6,771 nucleotides of DNA, from NCBI GenBank assembly GCA_027081495.1, contig JALWKJ010000047.1, forward strand, positions 1 to 6,771. The letters run 5' to 3'. This DNA comes from Campylobacterales bacterium. GTDB lineage: Bacteria; Campylobacterota; Campylobacteria; Campylobacterales; QNZT01. Numbering within the stretch: the stretch's first letter is position 1; each line of letters begins with the position of its first letter. The notes below the pieces were generated by a model. It was not told the DNA's origin. It saw only the letters and a program-made list of their open reading frames with translations, and did not search any database. The position numbers and the translations under genes were made by a program. Positions 1 through 5,462 of the stretch are shown here, piece after piece.

Positions 1-746
1 ATATAGAGCAGGTAAAAAACGCTGTTGACGACGAAATAGAAGATTACTACGAGTTGATCGGGGTTAGAAAAATACTTTTAAATAAAAAATTATCTCGTTT
101 TATAGACTTAAGCGGAAGACTTAGGTTTCAAAAAAGATGGGCTCAAACACCGAGAATTCCTGAAACTTCGGTTCTTGGACATATGTTGATCGTAGCTATT
201 TTTAGTTACTTTTATTCAAAAAAGATTGACGCTTGTAGTAAAAGGCTTGAAAACAACTTTTTTTGCGCTCTTTTTCACGATCTTCCGGAAGCTTTAACCA
301 AGGATATCATTACTCCCGTAAAATACTCCGTTTCGGGACTCGACGATATCATAAGCGCATTTGAAATCGATAAAATACAAAATGAGATATTGCCTCTTAT
401 CCCATATAATCTTCAGGATGAGTTTTCATATCTTTTAGGACTTTATGAAGAGAATCAAAAGGACGAGTTTTTAAATAAAATATACATCGATTCTATAAAA
501 ATAGTCGAATCTCTTGACGGTTACAATGAAAACTATTGTAACGCCATTGACGGTCATGCGTTAAAGGCCGCTGATAGACTTGCCGCTTTTATCGAAGCTT
601 CACTCTCTATATATCATGGAGTAAAATCAAATGAACTTATAAAAGGCAAACGACAGACAATGGAAAAAATAAAAGAAAACCCAATAGCCGGAGGTGTAGA
701 TTTTTATGCTCTTTCGCTTGAAATAGAAGAGTATTTTTCAGATTAA
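1..746 (+). CDS. HD-domain phosphohydrolase, YfbR-like (5' end outside window)
   Basis: The reading frame is open from the first complete codon (base 3), so the gene begins upstream; the TTG at 54 is not a convincing start. The visible 247 residues hold a metal-binding HD domain. They include a His in GHM (codon 180-182), the HD pair in FHDLPEALTKDIITPVK (codons 276-281), and a late Asp in HALKAADRLAAF (codon 573-575). The HD block, with an acidic residue and then TKDIITPVK, closely resembles E. coli YfbR (HDASEVLTGDLPTPVK), a 5'-deoxynucleotidase. The preceding RWAQTPRIPETSVLGH also fits the family's substrate-side Arg and Glu/His region. Inferred role: cytosolic metal-dependent dephosphorylation of nucleotides or a related phosphomonoester; the substrate is not shown. 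The gene ends about 8 bp before the 3' end of the convergent SRP RNA gene, with no obvious terminator between. HD family is sure; YfbR-like activity is an inference. Confidence 0.85.
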   Translation, partial: IEQVKNAVDDEIEDYYELIGVRKILLNKKLSRFIDLSGRLRFQKRWAQTPRIPETSVLGHMLIVAIFSYFYSKKIDACSKRLENNFFCALFHDLPEALTKDIITPVKYSVSGLDDIISAFEIDKIQNEILPLIPYNLQDEFSYLLGLYEENQKDEFLNKIYIDSIKIVESLDGYNENYCNAIDGHALKAADRLAAFIEASLSIYHGVKSNELIKGKRQTMEKIKENPIAGGVDFYALSLEIEEYFSD

Positions 747-753
747 TCGTGAA

Positions 754-858
754 GACTCCCCTCAAGATTCCTGCAGCACACGCTAAATTAAGGTGCGTTG
801 CTGTGTTCCCACCCTGGCGCGTTGCCTTAAAGCAGCGTTGCACAGGTCTTAAGGAGAG
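754..858 (-). ncRNA. ffs: signal recognition particle RNA (4.5S, small bacterial type)
   Basis: Read on the minus strand, 822-794 gives a classic SRP helix 8. A GUG/CAC stem is capped by a GGAA tetraloop, flanked by an internal loop of CCAGG against AGCAA, and closed by GCG/CGC. This is the Ffh-binding domain IV pattern (E. coli: CAGG-UCC-GGAA-GGA-AGCAG). Outside it the strands pair again as TTAAGG/CCTTAA, then ACGC/GCGT, GCA/TGC, CCTG/CAGG, and finally CTCC..AAGA (from 856) with TCTT..GGAG (to 756). That makes one long imperfect rod of about 100 nt, as expected for 4.5S RNA. The RNA acts with Ffh to deliver membrane proteins co-translationally. The plus strand does not give the GGAA/AGCA motif, so the strand is clear. 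The exact ends are estimated from pairing and may be off by up to about 10 nt. Confidence 0.9.
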
Positions 859-894
859 CGCTCAAAAAGCCGATGCTCTCTCAGCGCTGAGCGG

Positions 895-900
895 ATTTTA
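895..900 (-). promoter_or_regulatory. possible -10 box for the SRP RNA gene
   Basis: The minus strand reads TTTTTG-TAAAAT-CCGC, a TATAAT-like hexamer behind a T-rich stretch, typical of Campylobacterota sigma-70 promoters. A start near 888 would place about 30 nt ahead of the SRP rod, so 5' trimming would be needed. The interval holds the palindrome CTCAGCGCTGAG (880-891) and inverted GAGAGC/GCTCTC (854-859 and 875-880), which could mark a processing site or fold into the precursor. This is a single-motif prediction. Confidence 0.35.
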
Positions 901-926
901 CAAAAACATAACTTAAAGGAGCCTTT

Positions 927-1376
927 GTGAATTTTTACAGAAAGCTAAAAATTTGGTTTTTGACATTTTTTAGAGAAATTTTTGTCTATCACAACAGCTC
1001 TTTGGAGTTTCGCGCGAAACTTTTTGCGCTTATGATCGGCGCTAACAAGGTTTTTGACGAGTGCGAAGAGAAAATCTTAAGAGATGTCGCAAAAGAGATT
1101 TACCCAAACGATGAAGCTAGAGTAGATGTGTTTATTTATACCGTTAGAGAGTATGTAGATAAGATTATAAAAAATAACGGTTTAGATATAAATGAATTGG
1201 TTCTATCTATAGATCAGGAGTTAAAAGATGTAAAAAGATTTTGCGACAAAGTAGATATAAAAATGTTAGAGAGATTTTTGGAATGCTCCAAAGGCGATGA
1301 GGAGATTTTAATAATACAAAAAAGAATTTTAGAGTTTTTGTCTAGTGAATTGGAATATTTCAAGAATTTACGCTAA
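927..1376 (+). CDS. conserved hypothetical protein, helical, possibly TerB-like
   Basis: The product has 149 residues and I do not recognise it as a named family. The start is GTG at 927: AAGGAG (916-921) sits 5 nt upstream, and an in-frame TAA at 909-911 rules out anything longer. The N-terminus is basic, aromatic and hydrophobic (KLKIWFLTFFREIFVYH), more like an amphipathic membrane-associating helix than a signal peptide. Residues 30-80 (AKLFALMIGANKVFDECEEK and on) resemble the first helices of TerB-like proteins: a hydrophobic helix, a small turn, then an acidic E-E helix. Residues 121-138 (GDEEILIIQKRILEFL) echo the second TerB half. That similarity is by eye and weak. No enzyme motif is visible. 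The gene lies head-to-head with the SRP RNA gene, and its 3' end carries the likely tRNA-Ser promoter. The product is probably cytosolic or peripheral to the membrane. Confidence 0.75.
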   Translation: MNFYRKLKIWFLTFFREIFVYHNSSLEFRAKLFALMIGANKVFDECEEKILRDVAKEIYPNDEARVDVFIYTVREYVDKIIKNNGLDINELVLSIDQELKDVKRFCDKVDIKMLERFLECSKGDEEILIIQKRILEFLSSELEYFKNLR

Positions 1377-1379
1377 AAT
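1350..1379 (+). promoter_or_regulatory. probable tRNA-Ser promoter inside the end of the upstream gene
   Basis: TTGGAA (1350-1355) and TAAAAT (1374-1379) are separated by 18 bp and resemble a sigma-70 -35/-10 pair. The -10 box includes the stop codon of the preceding gene. Transcription would start near 1386, about 12 nt before the mature tRNA 5' end at 1398, a plausible leader for RNase P removal. Confidence 0.5.
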
Positions 1380-1397
1380 AACCACTTCTTAAATCAT

Positions 1398-1485
1398 AGA
1401 GAGGTGTCCGAGCGGTCGAAGGAGCACGCCTGGAACGCGTGTGTGGGGCAACCCACCGAGGGTTCGAATCCCTTCCTCTCTGCCA
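1398..1485 (+). tRNA. tRNA-Ser (anticodon GGA)
   Basis: This is a complete class II tRNA of 88 nt. The acceptor stem pairs AGAGAGG (1398-1404) with CCTCTCT (1475-1481), followed by discriminator G and an encoded CCA (1483-1485). The D-arm region starts TCCGAGCGG. The anticodon stem CACGC/GCGTG encloses loop CTGGAAC with anticodon GGA at 1432-1434, reading UCC and UCU. The long variable arm TGGG-GCAA-CCCA and the T-arm GGTTCGAATCC confirm a serine tRNA. The sequence closely follows E. coli tRNA-Ser(GGA) in layout. No intron or insertion is seen. Confidence 0.98.
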
Positions 1486-1514
1486 TATTGTTATTGTAAA
1501 TAGTTAAATGCTCC

Positions 1515-1552
1515 AATTTTATTTCAAAATGAAATAAAATTCTCTCTTTTTT
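1515..1552 (+). terminator. AT-rich hairpin with T-run after tRNA-Ser
   Basis: AATTTTATTTC (1515-1525) and GAAATAAAATT (1531-1541) are perfect inverted repeats of 11 bp around a 5-nt loop. They are followed by CTCTC and a run of six T (1547-1552). The layout is that of an intrinsic terminator for the tRNA transcript. The stem has only one G-C pair, so it is weak, and the T-run starts 5 nt after the stem. It may end the tRNA transcript only partly and allow read-through into the polymerase gene. Confidence 0.45.
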
Positions 1553-1595
1553 GATTTTAAAGTTATCATGATCTTCGGTGACAAAAGGAGATTTC

Positions 1596-2873
1596 ATGAT
1601 ATTTCATATCGATATAGATACTTTTTTCGTTTCGGCTCACAGAACCATAGATATCTCTTTAAACAATCGACCTGTTGCCGTTGGAGGGAGGAGTAATTTA
1701 AAGATATTTGATAAAAATAAGGTTGGGATAAAGCTTTTTGATTCAAACAGCGGAGCGTTCGTAAATCCCGTTTTTTACAATGATCAAAAAAAAGATTTTA
1801 ATCGTTTTTTTTTAGATACGCCTGGCAACGGCAAAGATAAAGTACGAGGAAGCGTAGTAACCCCCAGTTATGAAGCTAAGGCAACGGGTGTAAAAACCGG
1901 AATGCCTTTGGCAAAGGCTTTGCGGTTTTGTCCGGATATTAAGATTTTGATTCCCGATTATGTTTTATATCATGATCTATCGCACAAGCTTCATATTTTT
2001 TTGACAACTATGTTTCCGGAAGTCGAACAGTTTAGTATAGACGAATTTTTTTGTGATGCCGGCGGCTGGGTTAAGGATGATGAAGTTTTTTCATTTGCGA
2101 AGCGGCTAAAGGCCTTAATATGGCAAAAATTTTCGCTTCCCGTTTCTATCGGCATATCATCGGCCAAGTGGATAGCGAAACTTGCTACAAAGTATGCGAA
2201 GCCCAACGGTATTTATATCGTAGAAAAAAATCAAATTTACGATTTTATAGAAAATATTCCTATCGATTCCTTTCCCGGAATCGGTCGGGGTTATAAAAAA
2301 AGGCTTTCTCGTTATTTTATAACCACACTTGGTGAAGCAAGCAGACGAAGGGAGCTTTTTTACAATTGGAAAAAGCCGGGTATTCAACTTTATCGTCGTA
2401 TAATCGGTGAAGATAATGAGGGGATATCCTATAAAAGCGGTAGAAAATCAATCGGAATAAGCAGAACATTTGATCCTATATGCTCTAGGGACGAGATATT
2501 GCGTCGTGTTTACATTTTGGCAAGGCATATCGTATTTATAGTTTTTAGGCACAAGGTAAATCCGACCGGATATTTTTTAAAGCTAAGCTATGAGTCCGGC
2601 GCTAGAGTTAAATCTGCACTAACTGTCGATAGAATTTTTAGCGAAACGCTTTGTAAAAATCTGTTTAAAAACATTTTTGAAAACATACACAATCCAAATG
2701 AATGTGTAATCAAAATAACTTTAAGTGTTGGAGGTTTTTCTTCAAATAATTTAAAAACACTCTCTCTTATCGAATTTCAAAAAGATCATGAACACAACAC
2801 TCTTACAAATGTTATGCAAACTCTTCGCGAAAAATATTCGCTAGATATTATAAAAAACGGAATTGAGATATGA
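1596..2873 (+). CDS. Y-family DNA polymerase (DinB/UmuC-like) with a lineage-type insertion
   Basis: A 425-residue translesion DNA polymerase. I chose ATG 1596 because AAAGGAG (1584-1590) sits 5 nt before it and MIFHIDIDTFF aligns with the Pol IV N-terminus; the GTG at 1578 would only add six residues. Catalytic carboxylates are visible: D6 in HIDIDTFF, and D149/E150 in FSIDEFF. F11 sits at the steric-gate position that excludes ribonucleotides. SYEAKATGVKTGMPLAKAL (91-109) is the conserved fingers/palm block. Residues 226-248 (FPGIGRGYKKRL) are the thumb helix-hairpin-helix, and 284-295 (KSIGISRTFDPI) open the little-finger domain. About 50 residues (roughly 32-84) are inserted between VAVGG and RGSVVTPSYEA, where Pol IV has only a few. 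No clear QLxLF-type clamp-binding motif is seen at the C-terminus. The stop overlaps the next start (ATGA), so the pair is co-translated. DinB versus UmuC subclass is not settled, so I give no symbol. Confidence 0.93.
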   Translation: MIFHIDIDTFFVSAHRTIDISLNNRPVAVGGRSNLKIFDKNKVGIKLFDSNSGAFVNPVFYNDQKKDFNRFFLDTPGNGKDKVRGSVVTPSYEAKATGVKTGMPLAKALRFCPDIKILIPDYVLYHDLSHKLHIFLTTMFPEVEQFSIDEFFCDAGGWVKDDEVFSFAKRLKALIWQKFSLPVSIGISSAKWIAKLATKYAKPNGIYIVEKNQIYDFIENIPIDSFPGIGRGYKKRLSRYFITTLGEASRRRELFYNWKKPGIQLYRRIIGEDNEGISYKSGRKSIGISRTFDPICSRDEILRRVYILARHIVFIVFRHKVNPTGYFLKLSYESGARVKSALTVDRIFSETLCKNLFKNIFENIHNPNECVIKITLSVGGFSSNNLKTLSLIEFQKDHEHNTLTNVMQTLREKYSLDIIKNGIEI

Positions 2874-3178
2874 GTAAAAATACAAGAGAATTCTTTGAGT
2901 CGTTGAGTCGTTTTTGTTATGTGAGTAAATCGCCCTGCTCTTTTATGAAAAATGAATTTAGCAACGATAAATATCAAAAAGGAATGTGCGCCGTTTATGA
3001 TTGGGTTGACGAGCTTTGTTACTATTATCTTAAACGGGAAAAAGAACTTAAAGGAGATTTTTTAACACTGCTGAATAAAAAGAAAACATTTATTGGTATC
3101 AAAACCGATTCTGAATATAAAAGAGGTATGGTCGCAGGATTTGACGAAATACACAAAATTATACGCGAACTTTCATAA
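2870..3178 (+). CDS. hypothetical protein coupled to the Y-family polymerase
   Basis: The product has 102 residues and matches no family I know. The ATG overlaps the polymerase stop codon by 4 bp, and there is no strong ribosome binding site, so translation is probably coupled to that gene. The protein is soluble, charged and probably helical, with no signal peptide or membrane span. It contains an internal repeat: residues 34-49 (KYQKGMCAVYDWVDEL) and 82-97 (EYKRGMVAGFDEIHKI) share the pattern Y-x-[KR]-G-M-x-A-x-[YF]-D, offset by 48 residues. Cysteines at 16, 23, 40 and 50 are not spaced like a metal site. The coupling suggests an accessory or partner role with the polymerase, by analogy with other bacterial polymerase operons, but no homology to UmuD, ImuA or a clamp-binding factor is visible. 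Confidence 0.8.
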   Translation: MSKNTREFFESLSRFCYVSKSPCSFMKNEFSNDKYQKGMCAVYDWVDELCYYYLKREKELKGDFLTLLNKKKTFIGIKTDSEYKRGMVAGFDEIHKIIRELS

Positions 3179-3220
3179 AGGATCTTTTTAAAATAAATGT
3201 TTTGTATTATTTAATTTTTA

Positions 3221-3229
3221 TGATAAAAT
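3221..3229 (+). promoter_or_regulatory. extended -10 promoter of the lipoprotein gene
   Basis: TG-A-TAAAAT fits the extended -10 consensus (TGn then TATAAT-like) and follows a T-rich stretch (3199-3219), as in Campylobacterota promoters. A start near 3236 leaves a leader of about 20 nt containing the AAAGGA ribosome binding site (3246-3251) before ATG 3257. Confidence 0.5.
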
Positions 3230-3256
3230 AATTATATTTTAATTTAAAGGATTTAT

Positions 3257-4012
3257 ATGAAAAGATATTTTGCAGCTCTAGGTATGTCCGTTGCCGTGAT
3301 TTTTGTCGGATGTGGAGGGGGAAGCGATGGTGATGGTGGCGTAAACATTGACGCGACGGTTTCGTATAAAACTTCGGGAACTTACGATTTAAGTAATTAT
3401 ATCTCCGCTACGCAAAACAGCTTTAATGTTTATAAAAATAACACATATACAAATAAAAACGGTAAAAAAAGTTTTAAAGACGATCCAGAAGAAGAAACAT
3501 ATACGGAAAAATACGACATAAACTCTACTGCCGTAATCGTCAAAAACGCGGGAGATGAGATTGATTCTATATTTGTGATAAAATCAGATCGTATTTTAGA
3601 ATATGATGATGAAAATTCTGCTTCTTCGATCCAAATCGCAAGATATGCCGATATAGGCGATTATATTTTATCTATTTCAAAAAATGAAAACGATAATATT
3701 CCAGTCGAAGCTAAATCTGTTTGCAAACTTGCTAAACATTATGATAGTAAAACGGTCGGTAGTAAAACTTATAATGATGTTTTAAAAGTAACCTGCGTAC
3801 ATGAAGCAAACGGCATGTCAAATAATAAAGATATCAATATAAGCTATATGGCTGATGGTGATTCCGTAATATATCTTGCTAAAGGAGTTGGGGAAATATT
3901 AAGTGAAGATGTAACTTGTGAGAAAATAGATACTTATCTAAATAGTACAAAAACGACAAATTCAACTTGTGAAAAAGAAGTGAGTGAGATTATATCTCAT
4001 AATCTTTTATAG
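3257..4012 (+). CDS. putative lipoprotein of unknown function
   Basis: The product has 251 residues. It starts with a basic MKRYF, then a hydrophobic stretch (AALGMSVAVIFVG) ending in Cys19. FVGC is an acceptable though not perfect lipobox because the -3 residue is Phe. Residues after the Cys are a Gly/Ser/Asp linker (GGGSDGDGG), common in exported lipoproteins of this phylum, so lipidation and export are likely. The position after the Cys is Gly, not the Asp that retains lipoproteins in the inner membrane of enterobacteria; that rule may not apply here. The mature part is polar, rich in Asn, Lys and Asp, and looks mainly beta, with no enzyme motif. Four cysteines lie in the C-terminal 100 residues (156, 180, 221, 238) and could form two disulfides in the periplasm or at the surface. 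ATG 3257 has AAAGGA 5 nt upstream. The gene appears monocistronic, with its own promoter and a dyad downstream. Confidence 0.85.
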   Translation: MKRYFAALGMSVAVIFVGCGGGSDGDGGVNIDATVSYKTSGTYDLSNYISATQNSFNVYKNNTYTNKNGKKSFKDDPEEETYTEKYDINSTAVIVKNAGDEIDSIFVIKSDRILEYDDENSASSIQIARYADIGDYILSISKNENDNIPVEAKSVCKLAKHYDSKTVGSKTYNDVLKVTCVHEANGMSNNKDINISYMADGDSVIYLAKGVGEILSEDVTCEKIDTYLNSTKTTNSTCEKEVSEIISHNLL

Positions 4013-4039
4013 CAATACATATTACAGCGCCAATCAAAC

Positions 4040-4071
4040 AGCCATATAAACGATGAATCGTTTATATGGCT
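4040..4071 (+). terminator. perfect 15-bp dyad after the lipoprotein gene, probable terminator
   Basis: AGCCATATAAACGAT (4040-4054) and ATCGTTTATATGGCT (4057-4071) are exact inverted repeats separated only by GA. The dyad begins 28 bp after the lipoprotein stop and lies ahead of the hisF promoter, where a terminator is expected. It lacks a proper T-run (ATAATTAAAT follows on the plus strand, TGTTTGATT on the minus), so it may act as an mRNA 3' stabiliser, a weak terminator or a protein-binding palindrome. Confidence 0.5.
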
Positions 4072-4108
4072 ATAATTAAATCTCATTACTATCTTCTTAT
4101 CCACCTTG

Positions 4109-4117
4109 TGTTACTAT
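4109..4117 (+). promoter_or_regulatory. hisF: extended -10 promoter of the hisF cluster
   Basis: TG-T-TACTAT matches an extended -10 box (TGn plus a TATAAT-like hexamer). A start near 4124 gives a leader of about 20 nt with AAAGAG (4133-4138) 5 nt before ATG 4144. TTACTATC occurs both here (4111-4118) and 25 bp upstream (4086-4093), which could be a repeated promoter element or chance. No leader peptide or T-box is seen. Confidence 0.45.
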
Positions 4118-4143
4118 CATGAAAAACAAATTAAAGAGTATTT

Positions 4144-4905
4144 ATGGACTATTTTGCGAAAAGAATTATTCCCTGTTTAGATGTTAATGACGGTCGAGTC
4201 GTTAAAGGCGTTAATTTTGTAGATCTTAAAGATGCGGGCGATCCTGTTGAAGTTGCCAAAAGGTATAACGACGAAGGGGCTGACGAAATAACATTTTTGG
4301 ATATAACGGCTAGTCACGAAAAAAGAGACACTATCGTTCATATCGTTCAAGAGGTCGCTAAAGAGATTTTTATACCTTTGACGGTGGGTGGAGGGATTCG
4401 CAAACTTGATGATATTTACAATCTTTTAAATGTAGGATGTGACAAAGTAAGTATAAATTCCGCTGCGATAAAAAATCCTGATCTTATAAACGAAAGTGCA
4501 AAGAGATTCGGTTCTCAATGTATAGTAGTCGCGATAGACGCAAAGAAGATAGAAGATAGTTGGCATATATTTTTAAACGGAGGACGAGTCGATACAGGGA
4601 TAGACGCTATTGAGTGGGCAAAAGAGGCTTATGACAGAGGAGCCGGAGAGATACTTTTGACTTCTATGGATGCCGATGGTACAAAAGCCGGATTTGATAA
4701 TAGATTAAACGCCGCAATAAGCGATGTCGTTTCTATCCCTATAATAGCTAGCGGCGGTGCAGGTACTATGGAACATATAAAAGATGCTTTTATCGAAGGT
4801 AACGCAGATGCCGCCCTAGCCGCTTCGATTTTTCATTTTAGAGAGATTGATATAATGGAATTGAAAAATTACCTTTATAAACATAAAATACCGGTAAGGT
4901 TATAG
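4144..4905 (+). CDS. hisF: imidazole glycerol phosphate synthase, cyclase subunit HisF
   Basis: This is a full-length 253-residue TIM barrel. With HisH it converts PRFAR plus ammonia into imidazole glycerol phosphate and AICAR, linking histidine synthesis to purine metabolism. The N-terminal AKRIIPCLDVNDGRVVKGV is the HisF signature, with the catalytic Asp at 13. The second catalytic Asp is D132 in VVAIDAKK. Phosphate-binding segments are visible: TVGGGIR (80-86), TSMDADGTKAGFD (173-185) and IIASGGAGT (200-208). Length and motifs are normal for the family. Other his genes are not in the window, so the pathway is scattered here, and hisF leads a short cluster with unrelated genes. The next start lies 2 bp after its stop, which supports co-transcription. 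Confidence 0.98.
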   Translation: MDYFAKRIIPCLDVNDGRVVKGVNFVDLKDAGDPVEVAKRYNDEGADEITFLDITASHEKRDTIVHIVQEVAKEIFIPLTVGGGIRKLDDIYNLLNVGCDKVSINSAAIKNPDLINESAKRFGSQCIVVAIDAKKIEDSWHIFLNGGRVDTGIDAIEWAKEAYDRGAGEILLTSMDADGTKAGFDNRLNAAISDVVSIPIIASGGAGTMEHIKDAFIEGNADAALAASIFHFREIDIMELKNYLYKHKIPVRL

Positions 4906-4907
4906 AG

Positions 4908-5462
4908 ATGTTTATTTGTGCCGGAAATAACGAAACATTCTCTTTTGCCACACCGATTGGCGTAGGTTTGATAGAATCTGCCATGAACTTAACAAGACTC
5001 GCACTTTTTGATAAACCGGATTTTTTGATTTTTATCGGAAGTGCGGGCAGTTATGGTAAACACTCTATTTTTGATATCGTCGAATCTTCTATCGCTTCAA
5101 ATATTGAACTATCCTTTTTGCAAAAAAAATCATATACGCCTTTGGACAATGTTATACATGCATATAGATCAAAGGGAGATGTTTCACATGAAACAATGAA
5201 TATCGTAAATAGCAGTAACTATATTTCGACAGATTACGAGCTAGTTCAAAATTATAGAAAACACAAAATAGAACTCGAAAACATGGAGTTCTTTTCCGTT
5301 ATGAAGATCTCACACGAATTTAAAATACCGGTTTTTGGCATATTTGTCATAACAAATTATTGCGATGATAATGCGCATAAAGAGTTTTTGTCAAATCACG
5401 ATAAAGCAAAAGAGATATTAACGCAATACATTTTTGACAAATACAAAGAGTTAAAAAAATGA
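4908..5462 (+). CDS. nucleoside phosphorylase/nucleosidase superfamily protein, short and divergent
   Basis: The product has 184 residues. The core resembles MTA/SAH nucleosidase and purine nucleoside phosphorylase: TPIGVGLIESAMNL (15-28, cf. GIGKVNAAL), FIGSAGSYG (42-50, cf. the nucleosidase GTAGG loop), LENMEFFSVM (123-132, with the ribose-contacting Met-Glu), and VFGIFVITN (142-150). At 150 the residue is Asn where MTA/SAH nucleosidases carry the catalytic Asp; VITN instead recalls the LITN purine-site loop of trimeric purine nucleoside phosphorylases, and the following NH..A pattern also fits them. The first beta strands, including the nucleosidase N-terminal Glu, are missing, since the protein starts near the second conserved block. 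It may bind a purine nucleoside without being a true Pfs enzyme, or may be degenerate. It starts 2 bp after hisF and overlaps rlmN by 4 bp. SAM chemistry in RlmN makes an SAH/5'-deoxyadenosine link tempting but unproven. Confidence 0.8.
   Translation: MFICAGNNETFSFATPIGVGLIESAMNLTRLALFDKPDFLIFIGSAGSYGKHSIFDIVESSIASNIELSFLQKKSYTPLDNVIHAYRSKGDVSHETMNIVNSSNYISTDYELVQNYRKHKIELENMEFFSVMKISHEFKIPVFGIFVITNYCDDNAHKEFLSNHDKAKEILTQYIFDKYKELKK

Noticed and set aside
54..56. TTG at 54 as the start of the HD gene
   Set aside because: The frame stays open to the window edge (DDEIEDYYE precedes it) and no ribosome binding site is present, so the gene is simply cut.
637..843. A 68-codon minus-strand ORF over the HD gene end and the SRP RNA
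   Set aside because: It covers a structured RNA gene and the antisense of a conserved coding end; there is no ribosome binding site or recognisable protein.
1578..1595. GTG at 1578 as the polymerase start
   Set aside because: The ribosome binding site AAAGGAG would then lie inside the gene. ATG 1596 has ideal spacing and matches the family N-terminus.
1394..1597. A 67-codon minus-strand ORF across the tRNA-Ser gene
   Set aside because: Its middle (GFEPSVGCPTHAFQACSFD) is the antisense translation of the tRNA-Ser itself, a well-known spurious protein in annotations.
1561..1600. LexA-type operator before the polymerase, suggested by ATCATGAT (1565-1572) and TCATGA (1594-1599)
   Set aside because: Short A/T-rich palindromes are expected by chance here and do not match a known LexA box. 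Many Campylobacterota lack a classical SOS system.
1991..2387. Two minus-strand ORFs (71 and 76 codons) inside the polymerase gene
   Set aside because: Both are antisense shadows of highly conserved polymerase motifs, with no independent signals.
2786..2977. A 63-codon minus-strand ORF across the polymerase/small gene junction
   Set aside because: It lies antisense to two coupled coding frames and has no start signals or family resemblance.
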